Shown piece after piece: positions 14,002 to 23,532 of a stretch of 27,502 nucleotides of DNA. The notes beneath the pieces are model-generated. The model was given only the letters and a program-made list of their open reading frames with translations, searched no databases and had not been told where the DNA came from. Every line of letters starts with the position of its first letter. Position 1 is the first letter of the stretch. The stretch spans positions 1-27,502 of the forward strand of contig CAJTQX010000036.1 of the NCBI GenBank assembly GCA_910578425.1, written 5' to 3'. Source of the stretch: an uncultured Anaerotignum sp. Its GTDB lineage: Bacteria; Bacillota; Clostridia; Lachnospirales; Anaerotignaceae. The position numbers and the translations under genes are program-made.

Positions 14002-16109
14002 CAAAACTTACCCATAATCTGGGTATGAAAGCGATTGCCTGTTTTCTGGTAATACTTTCAGGGCTGGTCTCCATCAACAGCATCATAGCCGTTATTTTTG
14101 CAGGGGAATGTGGGTTTTATGGCAGCCAGCCGCTCCCTTATTCCCAAACAGGCCCATGCGCCAGCACAACATACACCTATGCAAACCGCGTGATGGATTG
14201 GATCAACAGCGGCGCATCCGTCAGCACATTACAGGAGCGTTTCGCGCCGGAAAAAACAAATTTCCGTTTTGAACTGTTTTCTGCGGACGGCTCACAGCTC
14301 CTGTTTACCAATATCCCAAAGGACGGCGACCCGCCTGTGCATATTATGGATTACCGTTTTTCACTGTACTATGATTATCTGGGCGCGCAAACTGTGGACC
14401 TGTCACAGGGCGCAGACGCTATATCGGATAGTTCTGTATTTGAAATCACGCTGGATTCTAACTATGCCGTCACATACAACGACATTCCGGACGAAGAAGC
14501 ATTTTTAGAGAAGCCTGTCCTCGTCAAGATGCGCGCCTATGTGACCGACCCGCTGACGGTATCCGACAATTACTGGCTCAGCTACCGCTTTTACGAAACA
14601 ACGGAGCTGATGCATGACTGGGCGATACTCTTTCTTTTTGCAAGCCTGATTATTCTGGCGGGCAGCATGGTATATCTGCTCTGCGCGGCGGGGCACCGCG
14701 AAGGCACAGACGAGATATTCCCCAATATGCAGGACAGGATACCGCTTGACCTCTATTTCTGCATCGTAGGCACGCTTTGCAGCTTCTGCATATTCATAGG
14801 TGCGAATATAAACCCTTTTTCAGACATAGCAAATATCCTGTTCGGGATTTTTTTCCTGATTGCCTTCGGGATACTGCTTCTGGCAACAATACTGACCTGC
14901 GCCACGCGGCTGAAAATAGGCAAGTGGTGGCGGAATACCATCACCTACTGGGTGTTCCATTTCTGCTGGAAATTCTTCCTTGCACTATGCAGCACATTCC
15001 TTGACGTGGTTGCCGCTCTGCCGATGGTCTGGAAGGTCGCCGCGGCATGGCTTGCAGTATCTTTGTTCTACCTGACGGGGCCGGGCGTCGCGCTGATACT
15101 GAACACAATCCTGCTTTTCGTGTTCTGCTCTGTCGCCTCCCAGCTGCAAAAGCTGAAAAAAGCCGGACAGAACCTTGCGCGCGGCAATCTGGATTATAAA
15201 GTGGATACCACCCACATGCTGCGCTCGTTCCGTCAGCATGGGGAAAACCTGAACAGCATTTCAAAGGGCTTCTCCATCGCGTTAAAGCAGAGAATGAAAA
15301 GCGAACGCATGAAAACAGAGCTGATTACAAATGTTTCGCACGACATCAAAACGCCTCTGACCTCCATTATCAATTACGTTGATCTTCTGAAAAAAGAAGG
15401 GCTGGAGGGACAGGCAGCGGAATATCTTGAAGTATTGGAACGCCAGTCGCGCCGGCTGAAAAAGCTGACGGAGGATCTGGTAGAGGCCTCCAAAGCGTCT
15501 ACGGGCAGCCTGACGGTGCGGCTCGCACCAACGGATATTGTGGAACTTGTCAATCAGGCTGTTGCAGAGTATGAAGAAAAACTTGACGCGGCAGCATTGG
15601 AGGTTATCGTCAATCCTCCGGAAACCTCCGTCATTGGTATGGTCGACGGCGGGCTGACGTGGCGGGTACTGAGCAACCTCCTCAGCAACGCCTGCAAATA
15701 TTCGCAGACTGGCACAAGGGTATATATTGATGTGAAAAAATCGAGCGAAAATGTCATGATTTCCATGAAAAACATTTCGCGCGACAAGCTGAATATCCCT
15801 GCCGATGAGCTGATGGAACGGTTTGTCCGCGGCGACAGCTCCCGTCATACAGAGGGCAGCGGCTTAGGGCTGAATATTGCCCGCTCTCTTGTTGAACTGC
15901 AAAAGGGTAAATTTTCGCTGGAAATCGAAGGCGATATGTTCAAGGCACAGGTGCGTTTCCCTGCCGCGGAGGAAACGCCGCAGACGGAGGGCGCGAAAGC
16001 ACCGGAGGAGCCGGATGGCCTGGAATCCATGCCAAATCTGGAGCCCATAACCGAGCCGGAACAAGAAACAGAACGGGAAAGCAGTGAAAAAAATACTGCT
16101 GATGAATAG
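13998..16109 (+). CDS. multi-helix sensor histidine kinase
   Basis: This is a 703-residue membrane kinase. A first membrane helix (about 12-33) is followed by an outside domain of about 170 residues, then five or six further helices (about 207-390), a short HAMP-like linker, the dimerisation domain with H448 in NVSHDIKTPLTS, and the ATPase domain. The N box NLLSNACKYS and the GSGLGLNIA box are present. The usual DxGxG box is replaced by KNISRDKLNI, which is common in this Clostridial group. The last 45 residues are rich in Glu and Pro and look disordered. The gene overlaps the response-regulator gene by four bases. The signal is unknown; the domain pattern suggests envelope stress. Confidence 0.92.
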   Translation: MTKLTHNLGMKAIACFLVILSGLVSINSIIAVIFAGECGFYGSQPLPYSQTGPCASTTYTYANRVMDWINSGASVSTLQERFAPEKTNFRFELFSADGSQLLFTNIPKDGDPPVHIMDYRFSLYYDYLGAQTVDLSQGADAISDSSVFEITLDSNYAVTYNDIPDEEAFLEKPVLVKMRAYVTDPLTVSDNYWLSYRFYETTELMHDWAILFLFASLIILAGSMVYLLCAAGHREGTDEIFPNMQDRIPLDLYFCIVGTLCSFCIFIGANINPFSDIANILFGIFFLIAFGILLLATILTCATRLKIGKWWRNTITYWVFHFCWKFFLALCSTFLDVVAALPMVWKVAAAWLAVSLFYLTGPGVALILNTILLFVFCSVASQLQKLKKAGQNLARGNLDYKVDTTHMLRSFRQHGENLNSISKGFSIALKQRMKSERMKTELITNVSHDIKTPLTSIINYVDLLKKEGLEGQAAEYLEVLERQSRRLKKLTEDLVEASKASTGSLTVRLAPTDIVELVNQAVAEYEEKLDAAALEVIVNPPETSVIGMVDGGLTWRVLSNLLSNACKYSQTGTRVYIDVKKSSENVMISMKNISRDKLNIPADELMERFVRGDSSRHTEGSGLGLNIARSLVELQKGKFSLEIEGDMFKAQVRFPAAEETPQTEGAKAPEEPDGLESMPNLEPITEPEQETERESSEKNTADE

Positions 16110-16130
16110 CACAGAACAGTCTGCACGCAA

Positions 16131-16167
16131 AAAAGCGGGGAGCCTCAGCCAGAGGTTTCCCGCTTTT
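16131..16167. terminator. bidirectional terminator between the kinase gene and trmL
   Basis: AAAAGCGGG (16131-16139) pairs with CCCGCTTTT (16159-16167), and an inner CCTC/GAGG stem extends it. The flanks supply T-runs in both directions, so it serves the convergent kinase and trmL genes. Confidence 0.9.
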
Positions 16168-16196
16168 AGTGTTCCACTATAAATATATCACAGGCT

Positions 16197-16685
16197 TCAC
16201 CATGTATGCCGGTGCAGCTGGCCTTCCCGCAGCATGCCGGGGAATCCCTGCTGGCGCAGAGCCTCGTAAACAACGATTGCCACAGAATTGGAAAGGTTCA
16301 GGCTGCGGGCAGCTTCCAGCATGGGGATACGGATAGATGTTTCCGCGTGCTCCATCAAAATCTCCTCTGGAATGCCCGCGCTTTCTTTGCCGAACATGAT
16401 ATAATCGTTCGGCGTAAAATCCACATCTGTATAAACCTGACGCGCCTTTGTCGTCGCCATCCACAGCTTTACGTCTGCGTTCTTTCTCTGGAAGTCCTGA
16501 AAATCGTCGTAATATCGGATATCCAGCAGCTTCCAGTAATCCAGGCCTGCGCGCTTCAAATAGCGGTCGTCTACAGAGAAGCCCAGCGGGCGAATCAGGT
16601 GGAGCGTAGAATTTGTCACCGCGCACGTTCTGGCGATATTTCCGGCGTTCTGCGGGATTTCCGGCTCAAGCAATACAATATGCAC
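16197..16685 (-). CDS. trmL: tRNA (cytidine/uridine(34)-2'-O)-methyltransferase TrmL
   Basis: This is a 162-residue SPOUT-family enzyme that methylates the wobble base of leucine tRNAs using S-adenosylmethionine. Three family motifs are complete: PEIPQNAGNIART (8-20), FGKESAGIPEEI (98-109) and RSLNLSNSVAIVVYEALRQ (127-145). The last two form the trefoil-knot cofactor site. The length is typical. The start is a GTG at 16685 with AAAGGAGG about nine bases upstream. It is a single gene followed by a shared terminator. Confidence 0.95.
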   Translation of the reverse strand: MHIVLLEPEIPQNAGNIARTCAVTNSTLHLIRPLGFSVDDRYLKRAGLDYWKLLDIRYYDDFQDFQRKNADVKLWMATTKARQVYTDVDFTPNDYIMFGKESAGIPEEILMEHAETSIRIPMLEAARSLNLSNSVAIVVYEALRQQGFPGMLREGQLHRHTW

Positions 16686-16716
16686 GCGCCGCGCCTCCTT
16701 TCAAAAGATATAGACC

Positions 16717-16892
16717 TTGGGGCGTTGCCCCAATTCCCCACTTCTTTCTCTGAGAGAAAGAAGCAAAGAGCATTGCACAGAACTGCGTTCTGTGGAGTAA
16801 ATCCAAAAGTCTTCCCTCCAGCCGCGCAAATGCGCGGCTGAAAACGGGTCAAGGGGCACGCCCCTTGCAGGGGTGGTGGGGACAGCGTCCCC
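16717..16892. repeat. cluster of six perfect small-loop palindromes (mosaic intergenic repeat)
   Basis: Six inverted repeats follow one another: TTGGGGC-3-GCCCCAA (16717-16733), CTTCTTTCTC-3-GAGAAAGAAG (16741-16763), CACAGAAC-3-GTTCTGTG (16776-16794), CAGCCGCGCA-2-TGCGCGGCTG (16819-16840), CAAGGGGC-2-GCCCCTTG (16850-16867) and GGGGAC-3-GTCCCC (16878-16892). None has a T-run. The third is repeated exactly at 19836-19855, and other parts resemble 19960-19998. This looks like a dispersed non-coding element. It lies between pyk and trmL. Confidence 0.8.
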
Positions 16893-16914
16893 GCGGTCTA
16901 CAGTCTTTTATCCT

Positions 16915-18672
16915 TTACCGCTTCGGAATCCCCTTATATACAAAGCCCTTCTCCGCGTCAACCGTAATCAGCGCGTCATTCGGCACAAAATCCACAACCT
17001 TCTGATTGCATACAATAACCGGAATATCCAACGCACTGCCTGCAATCTGCGCATGGCAGTCTACATTCTGATCCATCGGCCCTACAATGATCGCAGACGC
17101 TTTCTGGATATACGGCATAAAGCTGTTGTCCGTTGCCGTTGTCACCAGAATATCACCCTTCTGGAAAGTATGTTCCATGTCATCGCGTACTTTGATAACG
17201 CGCGCACGTCCGCTTGCTTTCTTCGTACCCGTACCAGTACCTTTACAGAGGATATCGCCCACGATATCTACACGCAGTGTATTTGTCGCGCCGCTGACGC
17301 CAACAGGCATTCCCATTGCCAGCACGACCGTATCGCCATTATTCACCAGTCCGCTGCGCTCCGCAATCTTCATTACTGCGTCAAATACGCCGCCCTTCGG
17401 CAGATCTCCTTCATAATGCAGAGATTTGCAGCCCCAGATCAGATTCATCTGCCGCCATGCGCGTTCGTTCGGCGTGCCAGCCACAATCGGGCATACGGGG
17501 CGGTGTTTTGCAATCATGCGCGCTGTAAAGCCGGACTGCGTGATGGTGCAGATGCAGGCTGTATTCAGTTCCGCTGCCGTTGCACATGCCGCAAGGCTGA
17601 TTGCGTTTGTAATATTCACGCGTTCCGGCTCTGTCTGGCTGTCCAGCTTTGTTCCGTATTTCATGCTGCCCTCAGCCTTCTGTGCAATACGCGCCATCGT
17701 TGCCACTGCCTCAACGGGATAATTGCCCATAGCAGTCTCTCCGGAAAGCATAATTGCATCGCTGCCGTCAAAAATAGCATTCGCAACATCGTTCGCCTCG
17801 GCTCTTGTCGGGCGCGGGCTGTTTACCATGCTTTCCAGCATCTGTGTTGCCGTAATGACCGGCTTGCCCCAGCGGTTCGCTTTTGCAATCAATATCTTCT
17901 GCACAAGAGGCACTTCCTCCGCCGGGATTTCCACGCCCAAATCGCCGCGGGCAACCATAATGCCATCGGAAACCTCCAGGATACTGTCGATATTATCCAC
18001 ACCCTCCTGGTTTTCAATTTTAGAAATGATCTGTATATTTCCCCCGCCGAACTCCTCCAGAATCCTGCGTATATTCGTTACGTCCGCAGCCCGGCGGATA
18101 AAGGACGCCGCTACAATATCGAAACCATTTTCCACGCCAAACTTCAAATCAGAAATATCCTTCTCTGTCAGAGAAGGCAGATTCACTTTAATTCCAGGGA
18201 TATTCACACCCTTGTTGGAACTCAAATTGCCGCCGTTCACAACGATGCAGTGGATTTCCTCAGCCTCCACGCTTTCCACACGCAGCTCAATGAGCCCATC
18301 GTCCAAAAGCACGCGGGAGCCACGCTGCAGGTCATTCGGCATATCCTTATAGGTAACGGAAACCATGTTCTGGTCGCCGTCTACTTCTTTCGTTGTCAAA
18401 GTAAACTTATCGCCGACCTCCAGATGGATTTTTCCTTCAGCAAACGTGCGGATGCGGATTTCCGGTCCCTTCGTATCCAAAATCAGCGGGATCGGCGCGT
18501 CCATTTCCTCGCGCGCCTGTTTCAGCTTCGCAATGGTTTCCCCGTGGCTTTCGTATGTCCCATGAGAAAAGTTGATCCTTGCCGCATCCAATCCGCTTTC
18601 AATCAGTTTTTTCATCGTTTCCACATCGTTGGTAGCAGGCCCCAGCGTGCAGACAATCTTCGTTCTGCGCAT
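16915..18672 (-). CDS. pyk: pyruvate kinase with C-terminal extra domain
   Basis: This is a 585-residue glycolytic enzyme that converts phosphoenolpyruvate and ADP to pyruvate and ATP. The N-terminal TKIVCTLGPA, the LDTKGPEIR segment, the VARGDLGVEIP active-site helix and SGETAMGNYPVEAV are intact. The last 100 residues or so form a phosphohistidine-like (PEP-utilizer) domain, as in Bacillus pyruvate kinases, with DCHAQIAG where the true phosphotransfer enzymes have TSHAA. I chose the ATG at 18672, nine bases after GGAGGG; a TTG six bases upstream is possible. It follows pfkA by 128 bases and is probably co-transcribed. Confidence 0.96.
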   Translation of the reverse strand: MRRTKIVCTLGPATNDVETMKKLIESGLDAARINFSHGTYESHGETIAKLKQAREEMDAPIPLILDTKGPEIRIRTFAEGKIHLEVGDKFTLTTKEVDGDQNMVSVTYKDMPNDLQRGSRVLLDDGLIELRVESVEAEEIHCIVVNGGNLSSNKGVNIPGIKVNLPSLTEKDISDLKFGVENGFDIVAASFIRRAADVTNIRRILEEFGGGNIQIISKIENQEGVDNIDSILEVSDGIMVARGDLGVEIPAEEVPLVQKILIAKANRWGKPVITATQMLESMVNSPRPTRAEANDVANAIFDGSDAIMLSGETAMGNYPVEAVATMARIAQKAEGSMKYGTKLDSQTEPERVNITNAISLAACATAAELNTACICTITQSGFTARMIAKHRPVCPIVAGTPNERAWRQMNLIWGCKSLHYEGDLPKGGVFDAVMKIAERSGLVNNGDTVVLAMGMPVGVSGATNTLRVDIVGDILCKGTGTGTKKASGRARVIKVRDDMEHTFQKGDILVTTATDNSFMPYIQKASAIIVGPMDQNVDCHAQIAGSALDIPVIVCNQKVVDFVPNDALITVDAEKGFVYKGIPKR

Positions 18673-18694
18673 ATGCAAATTCCCTCCTTTTATT

Positions 18695-18763
18695 CAGGCC
18701 GCAGGACACTGCTATGCGTCCTTCAGCCTGCTTTCAACGGCATATCCATGCAGTCGATATGCC
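18695..18763 (-). other. two hairpins between pfkA and pyk
   Basis: CAGGC...GCCTG with inner GGAC...GTCC (18695-18730) and GGCATATC...GATATGCC (18739-18763) can fold in the pfkA-pyk intergenic RNA. Neither is followed by a T-run, so they are more likely processing or stability structures than terminators. Confidence 0.5.
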
Positions 18764-18800
18764 ATAAAATGCATCCGTATTTTTCGGAATACACAAGACC

Positions 18801-19784
18801 TTATATCGACAAAATTTTTACAACGTCATAAATTTCCTTGTCCAGCGATTTCTTCATATCCAACGCTTCAAACAGATCCAGCACCTCATACCGCCCCCTG
18901 TTATAAGCAATGACAATATTTTCCCTGCCTTCCAGCAGAGCCTTTACCGCATGATAGCCCATCATGGACGCATGCATTCTGTCTGTTGCAGTAGGGCTGC
19001 CGCCTCTCTGCAGGTGCCCCAGAATCGTTGCCCTTGTCTGGATACCCGTAATTTCCTGTATATCCTTCGCCAGCTTCTGCGTGCCGCCTACGCCTTCCGC
19101 CACAACAATCAGGTTATGCCGCTTGCCTGTGCTTCTGTTTGCCAGAATCTGCTGGATAACCTCCTTGCTGTCAATGGTATCCTTTTCCTCTGGAAACATT
19201 ACGTCCTCCGCGCCGCCGACCATGCCGCACCAAACGGCGATATAGCCCGCGTCACGCCCCATAACCTCTACAACGGAGCAGCGTTCATGCGAACTGGAGG
19301 TATCGCGCAGCTTATTCAGCGCGTCCATCCCCGTATTGACAGCTGTATCAAACCCGATGGTATACTCTGTGTTATTCATGTCCAGGTCGATCGTAGCGGG
19401 AATGCCAACGCAGTTCACGCCGCGTTTTGCCAGCTCCGCCATACCGCGGTAAGAACCGTCTCCGCCAATAACGATCAGCGCGTCAAGGCTCAGGATTTTG
19501 TAAATCGCCGCCGCCTTGTCCAGGCCTTCCGATGTCATCATCTCCGGACAGCGCGCCGTATGCAGTATCGTGCCGCCAAGGTTCATCACATTGGAAACGT
19601 CTCTGCTGTACATCTCCTTAATTTCGCCGTTGATCAGGCCGTTATAGCCCTTGCGGATACCGATTACATTCAGGTCGAAATAGCGTCCTGTTCTGACAAC
19701 CGCGCGAATCGCCGCGTTCATGCCCGGCGCGTCGCCGCCGCTTGTCAGCACACCGATTTTTTTGATTTTCTTCTGTTCCTCCAT
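18801..19784 (-). CDS. pfkA: ATP-dependent 6-phosphofructokinase
   Basis: This is a 327-residue glycolytic enzyme that phosphorylates fructose 6-phosphate. The ATP site GVLTSGGDAPGMNA (11-24) and GGDGSYRG (107-114) are present, and the Gly after GGD fits ATP rather than pyrophosphate use. The catalytic segment reads TIDLDMNNTEYTIGFDTA (131-148). Both catalytic Asp are kept, but the usual TIDND-I-GTD is changed, a variant I recall from other Clostridia. MGRDAGYIA and the C-terminal effector region are intact. The ATG at 19784 follows AAGGAGG; an upstream in-frame start at 19808 has no such site. It lies between dnaE and pyk, a common Firmicute order. Confidence 0.96.
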   Translation of the reverse strand: MEEQKKIKKIGVLTSGGDAPGMNAAIRAVVRTGRYFDLNVIGIRKGYNGLINGEIKEMYSRDVSNVMNLGGTILHTARCPEMMTSEGLDKAAAIYKILSLDALIVIGGDGSYRGMAELAKRGVNCVGIPATIDLDMNNTEYTIGFDTAVNTGMDALNKLRDTSSSHERCSVVEVMGRDAGYIAVWCGMVGGAEDVMFPEEKDTIDSKEVIQQILANRSTGKRHNLIVVAEGVGGTQKLAKDIQEITGIQTRATILGHLQRGGSPTATDRMHASMMGYHAVKALLEGRENIVIAYNRGRYEVLDLFEALDMKKSLDKEIYDVVKILSI

Positions 19785-19834
19785 GTCAAAATTCCTCCTT
19801 ATTTTCATGATGATATTCTTTCAGCAAATAAGAC

Positions 19835-19998
19835 TGCACAGAACTGCGTTCTGTGAGAAAAAAACGATTTCTTAATTCCATATATATAAAAATTCCATAT
19901 ATAAAAGCATGCTCCCCAACTGCACGAATGAGCAGCCGGAAATAAAGTCTGCGGTCAAATCCTTTCAAAGGGCACGCGGGAATATGGGGCAAAGCCCC
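19835..19998. repeat. second, degraded copy of the palindromic intergenic element
   Basis: A 21-base stretch at 19835-19855, containing CACAGAAC-TGC-GTTCTGTG, is identical to 16774-16794. Further on, CAAAGGGCACG (near 19964) resembles CAAGGGGCACG of the first copy, and GGGGC-AAA-GCCCC (19986-19998) resembles its first hairpin. Between them lies a direct repeat of ATATATGGAATT (minus strand, about 19867-19905). The stretch separates dnaE from pfkA. Confidence 0.65.
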
Positions 19999-20004
19999 CA
20001 AAAA

Positions 20005-23000
20005 CTAATACTTCACCGCAACGTTTTTCTCGCCCAGCAAGTGCCCAAGCTCCTCCCTGAGCGGTTCGTCCCACGTCACCCAGAACTGTCGTTCCGCCTT
20101 CATTTTCTGCTTCGTTTCCTCCTGATAAATATATACGGGAATATCACCTTTGTGCGCCGCCAGAACCTCTTTGATCTGCTCCATAGCCACCTGCTCCCCC
20201 GCCGCCATTTTCAGCCAAAGTGATTTCGGCGCATCCTCGCCGTCCAGTTCCAAAATCTCCGCCGAATCCGCAATTACATTCGCCTTGCCATCCGCCGAAA
20301 CGTTCGCGCGTCCGCGCACCAGAAGCACTTCTTCATCTTTCAGATACATGCCATACCGCTCATACGCTTTCGGGAAAAACAGCGTTTCAATCGCGCCATG
20401 AAAATCCTCCAGCATTACAATCGCCATCTTTTCGTTCTTTCTGGTATATTTTACGGAAATCCCCATAACCATGCCGCCGATAACGACTTTTTCCCCTTCT
20501 TCTATCTGACTTTCCTCATCTTCCTCCGTTTTCTGGAAACTGAGACTGGTGCAGCTGACCCTCCTGCCAAACCGTTCCTCATATCCCGCCAGAGGGTGCC
20601 CGCTGACATAAATTCCCAGAACCTCGCGCTCCATCGCAAGCCGTTCTTTCGGCAGAAATTCCTTCAGCTTTGGCAGGTCATCCGTTTTCTGAAAACTGTT
20701 GTCTCCCGCAATGTCGAACAGGTTCATCTGTCCCTCAATGTTGTTCTTTTTTGCCTGCCCAATGCCGTCCATGATGCCTTTGTATACCGCCATGTACTGG
20801 CTGCGCAGACCGCCCAGCGAATCCATCGCGCCCGCCTTTATCAGGCTTTCAATGCTTCGCCTGTTCCATTCGCCGCCGTCCATGCGCCTGCAGAAATCCG
20901 TCAAAGACCGGAACGGACCGTTTTTCTCCCGCTCCCGCACAAGCAGATCCACCGCGCCGCTCCCAACGTTTTTAATCGCAGAAAGTCCGAAGCGAATTTT
21001 TCCTTCCGAAACGGAAAACGGGCCAAATCCCTCATTGATATCCGGCGGCAGCAGCACAATGCCCATCTTTTTGCATTCCTCCACATAGCCGGAAACCTTA
21101 TCCGCCTTATCCATTACGCTCGTCATAAGCGCGGCCATAAACTCAACGGGATAATAACGTTTCAGCCATGCCGTCTGGTAACCCACTACTGCGTAGCAGA
21201 CAGAATGACTCTTATTGAAAGCGTATTTTGCGAAATCCGTCATTTCATCGAATATTTTTTCCGCTTTTTCCGCAGGAATACCATTTTTCACACAGCCGGG
21301 AATCTCTTTTCCATCGCCGTAAACAAATATCTTCCGTTCTTCCGCCATTACAGAGGCTTTCTTTTTGCTCATCGCGCGGCGCACCGAGTCACTCCGCCCC
21401 AAACTGTAACCCGCCAGATCCCGCACAATCTGCATGACCTGCTCCTGATAGATGATGCACCCATAGGTATTTTCCAATATCGGTTTCAGGCTTTCATGAG
21501 TATACTGTATTTTTCTCAAACCGTTCTTTACAGCGCAGTAGGTCGGAATAAAATCCATCGGTCCCGGGCGGTAAAGCGCGATTCCCGCAATCCAGTCCTC
21601 AAAATTCCTCGGCTGCAATTCCCGCAGAAACTGCTTCATCCCCGGACTTTCCAACTGAAATACGCCGTCCGTTTTTCCCTGACTTACCATCTCATACACC
21701 GCCGGATCGTCCATCGGCAGATTATCAATGTCAACCTTTATCCCATGATTCCGCTCGATTTCCTCTATCGCGCCCCGAATGACCGTCAGTGTCCGCAGAC
21801 CAAGAAAGTCCATTTTCAGCAGCCCCAGCTTTTCCAAATGCCCCGCTGCATACTGCGTATTGACCTGCCCATCGTTCGCGCTCAGCGGCACAAAATCCAT
21901 AACAGGGGCTTTGCAGATGACTACGCCCGCCGCATGTGTGGATGAGTGGCGCGGCAGTCCCTCCAGACGCTTGGACGTATCAATCAGCCGTTTCGTATCC
22001 TCCTCATTTTCGTAAGCCTCTTTCAAATCCGGGTTCATTTCTATCGCCGCTTCGATGGTAATATTCTGCCCCTGTATGCGGGGAATCATTTTGGAAATAC
22101 GGTCGGCATCGGCATATGGCATTGCCAGCGCGCGCCCCACATCCTTAATAACCGCACGTGCCGCCATCGTCCCAAATGTAATAATCTGCGCCACATGGTC
22201 CTCGCCATATTTTTCGATCACGTAATCAATGACTTCCTGCCGCCTTTCGTAGCAGAAATCCACGTCAATATCCGGCATGCTCACGCGTTCCGGATTTAAA
22301 AACCGTTCAAAAATCAGGCTGTATCTGATCGGGTCAATCGTTGTAATAGAAAGGCAGTAGGAAACCATGCTGCCTGCCGCAGATCCGCGCCCCGGGCCTA
22401 CGCTGATGCCATGATCCTTCGCATATTTGATAAAATCCCACACAATCAGGAAATAATCCACAAAACCCATGTTTTGAATCGTGGCAAGCTCATATTCCAG
22501 ACGTTCTTCCCACTCCGGCTCTGGCTCAGGGTAATGCTTTCGGAACCCTTCGTAGCAGAGTTCGCGCAGATAGCCCACAGCATCTTTGCCCTCCGGCACG
22601 TCAAACTGCGGCAGCTTCAGCTCATGGAATGTGAACGTCACATTGCAGCGTTCTGCAATCTTCGCCGTATTCTCGCATGCCTCCGGCGCAAAGGGGAATA
22701 ACGCATACATTTCCTCAGGGCTTTTTACATAAAACTGCCCGCCCTCATAGCGCATCCTGTCCTCGTCCAGTATAGTCTTTCCTGTCTGAATACAAAGCAG
22801 AATGTCATGCGGCTCCGCGTCCTCTTTGTAAATATAATGGCTGTCATTTGTCGCAATCAGCGGGATTCCCGTCTCTTTGCTCATGCGCAGCAAGGCGTTG
22901 TTGACCTGCTTCTGTTCCCTCATGCCATGATCCTGTAATTCCAGAAAGAAATTGCCTTCCCCGAAAATGTCCAGATATTCCAGCGCGGCCTCTTTCGCCT

Positions 23001-23484
23001 TTTCATAAGAAAGCGTCAGCACATTCCGCGCCACTTCCCCCGCAAGGCACGCGCTGGAAGCAATCAGCCCCTTATGATATTTCCGCAGCAGCTCCTTATC
23101 AATGCGCGGCTTGTAATAAAAGCCATCCAAAAAGCCGTAGGACGCCAGCCTGACCAAATTCTGATACCCTTCATTATTTTCTGCCAAAAGCACAAGATGA
23201 TAATAACCGCCGCCCTTGCCTTCCTTCACAAGCCGCGACCCTGCCGCCACATAAACCTCGCAGCCAATGATGGGCTTTATGCCCGCCTCCTGCGCCGCCT
23301 CGTAAAAATCAACCACTCCATACATCGCGCCGTGGTCTGTAATGGCAATGCTGTCCATGCCGAGCTCCTTCGCCCGCGCCACAAGCTCCCTGATTTTCGC
23401 GGAGCCGTCCAAAAGGCTGTATTCCGTATGCACATGGAGGTGCGCAAACGGCTTATTTTCCAATATCTTCTCGTCCTGTTCCAA
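20005..23484 (-). CDS. dnaE: DNA polymerase III subunit alpha (DnaE type)
   Basis: This is a 1159-residue replicative polymerase subunit. The N-terminal PHP domain keeps its metal ligands, starting with H15, H17 and H19 (HLHVHTEYS). The C-family polymerase core has GRGSAAGS and PDIDVDF with catalytic D405 and D407. A helix-hairpin-helix region and a C-terminal OB-fold (about 980-1060, VVIGGMVMGIS) follow. It is the DnaE class with an intact PHP domain and without the exonuclease insert of PolC. The only start that fits the GGAGG site (seven bases) is a TTG at 23484, so initiation may be kept low. A promoter lies just upstream, and pfkA and pyk follow. Confidence 0.97.
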   Translation of the reverse strand: MEQDEKILENKPFAHLHVHTEYSLLDGSAKIRELVARAKELGMDSIAITDHGAMYGVVDFYEAAQEAGIKPIIGCEVYVAAGSRLVKEGKGGGYYHLVLLAENNEGYQNLVRLASYGFLDGFYYKPRIDKELLRKYHKGLIASSACLAGEVARNVLTLSYEKAKEAALEYLDIFGEGNFFLELQDHGMREQKQVNNALLRMSKETGIPLIATNDSHYIYKEDAEPHDILLCIQTGKTILDEDRMRYEGGQFYVKSPEEMYALFPFAPEACENTAKIAERCNVTFTFHELKLPQFDVPEGKDAVGYLRELCYEGFRKHYPEPEPEWEERLEYELATIQNMGFVDYFLIVWDFIKYAKDHGISVGPGRGSAAGSMVSYCLSITTIDPIRYSLIFERFLNPERVSMPDIDVDFCYERRQEVIDYVIEKYGEDHVAQIITFGTMAARAVIKDVGRALAMPYADADRISKMIPRIQGQNITIEAAIEMNPDLKEAYENEEDTKRLIDTSKRLEGLPRHSSTHAAGVVICKAPVMDFVPLSANDGQVNTQYAAGHLEKLGLLKMDFLGLRTLTVIRGAIEEIERNHGIKVDIDNLPMDDPAVYEMVSQGKTDGVFQLESPGMKQFLRELQPRNFEDWIAGIALYRPGPMDFIPTYCAVKNGLRKIQYTHESLKPILENTYGCIIYQEQVMQIVRDLAGYSLGRSDSVRRAMSKKKASVMAEERKIFVYGDGKEIPGCVKNGIPAEKAEKIFDEMTDFAKYAFNKSHSVCYAVVGYQTAWLKRYYPVEFMAALMTSVMDKADKVSGYVEECKKMGIVLLPPDINEGFGPFSVSEGKIRFGLSAIKNVGSGAVDLLVREREKNGPFRSLTDFCRRMDGGEWNRRSIESLIKAGAMDSLGGLRSQYMAVYKGIMDGIGQAKKNNIEGQMNLFDIAGDNSFQKTDDLPKLKEFLPKERLAMEREVLGIYVSGHPLAGYEERFGRRVSCTSLSFQKTEEDEESQIEEGEKVVIGGMVMGISVKYTRKNEKMAIVMLEDFHGAIETLFFPKAYERYGMYLKDEEVLLVRGRANVSADGKANVIADSAEILELDGEDAPKSLWLKMAAGEQVAMEQIKEVLAAHKGDIPVYIYQEETKQKMKAERQFWVTWDEPLREELGHLLGEKNVAVKY

Positions 23485-23532
23485 ACCCGCACCTCCTTCT
23501 TTTTTTCATCTGGAATCTTTTTTCAATTACTA

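Noticed and set aside
16717..16892. CRISPR array or tRNA gene in the palindrome cluster
   Set aside because: The palindromes differ from one another, spacing is irregular, and no cloverleaf or repeat-spacer pattern is present.
16873..18831. A 652-codon plus-strand frame opposite pyk
   Set aside because: It is antisense to pyruvate kinase, and its Cys/His/Arg-rich composition is that of a reverse frame.
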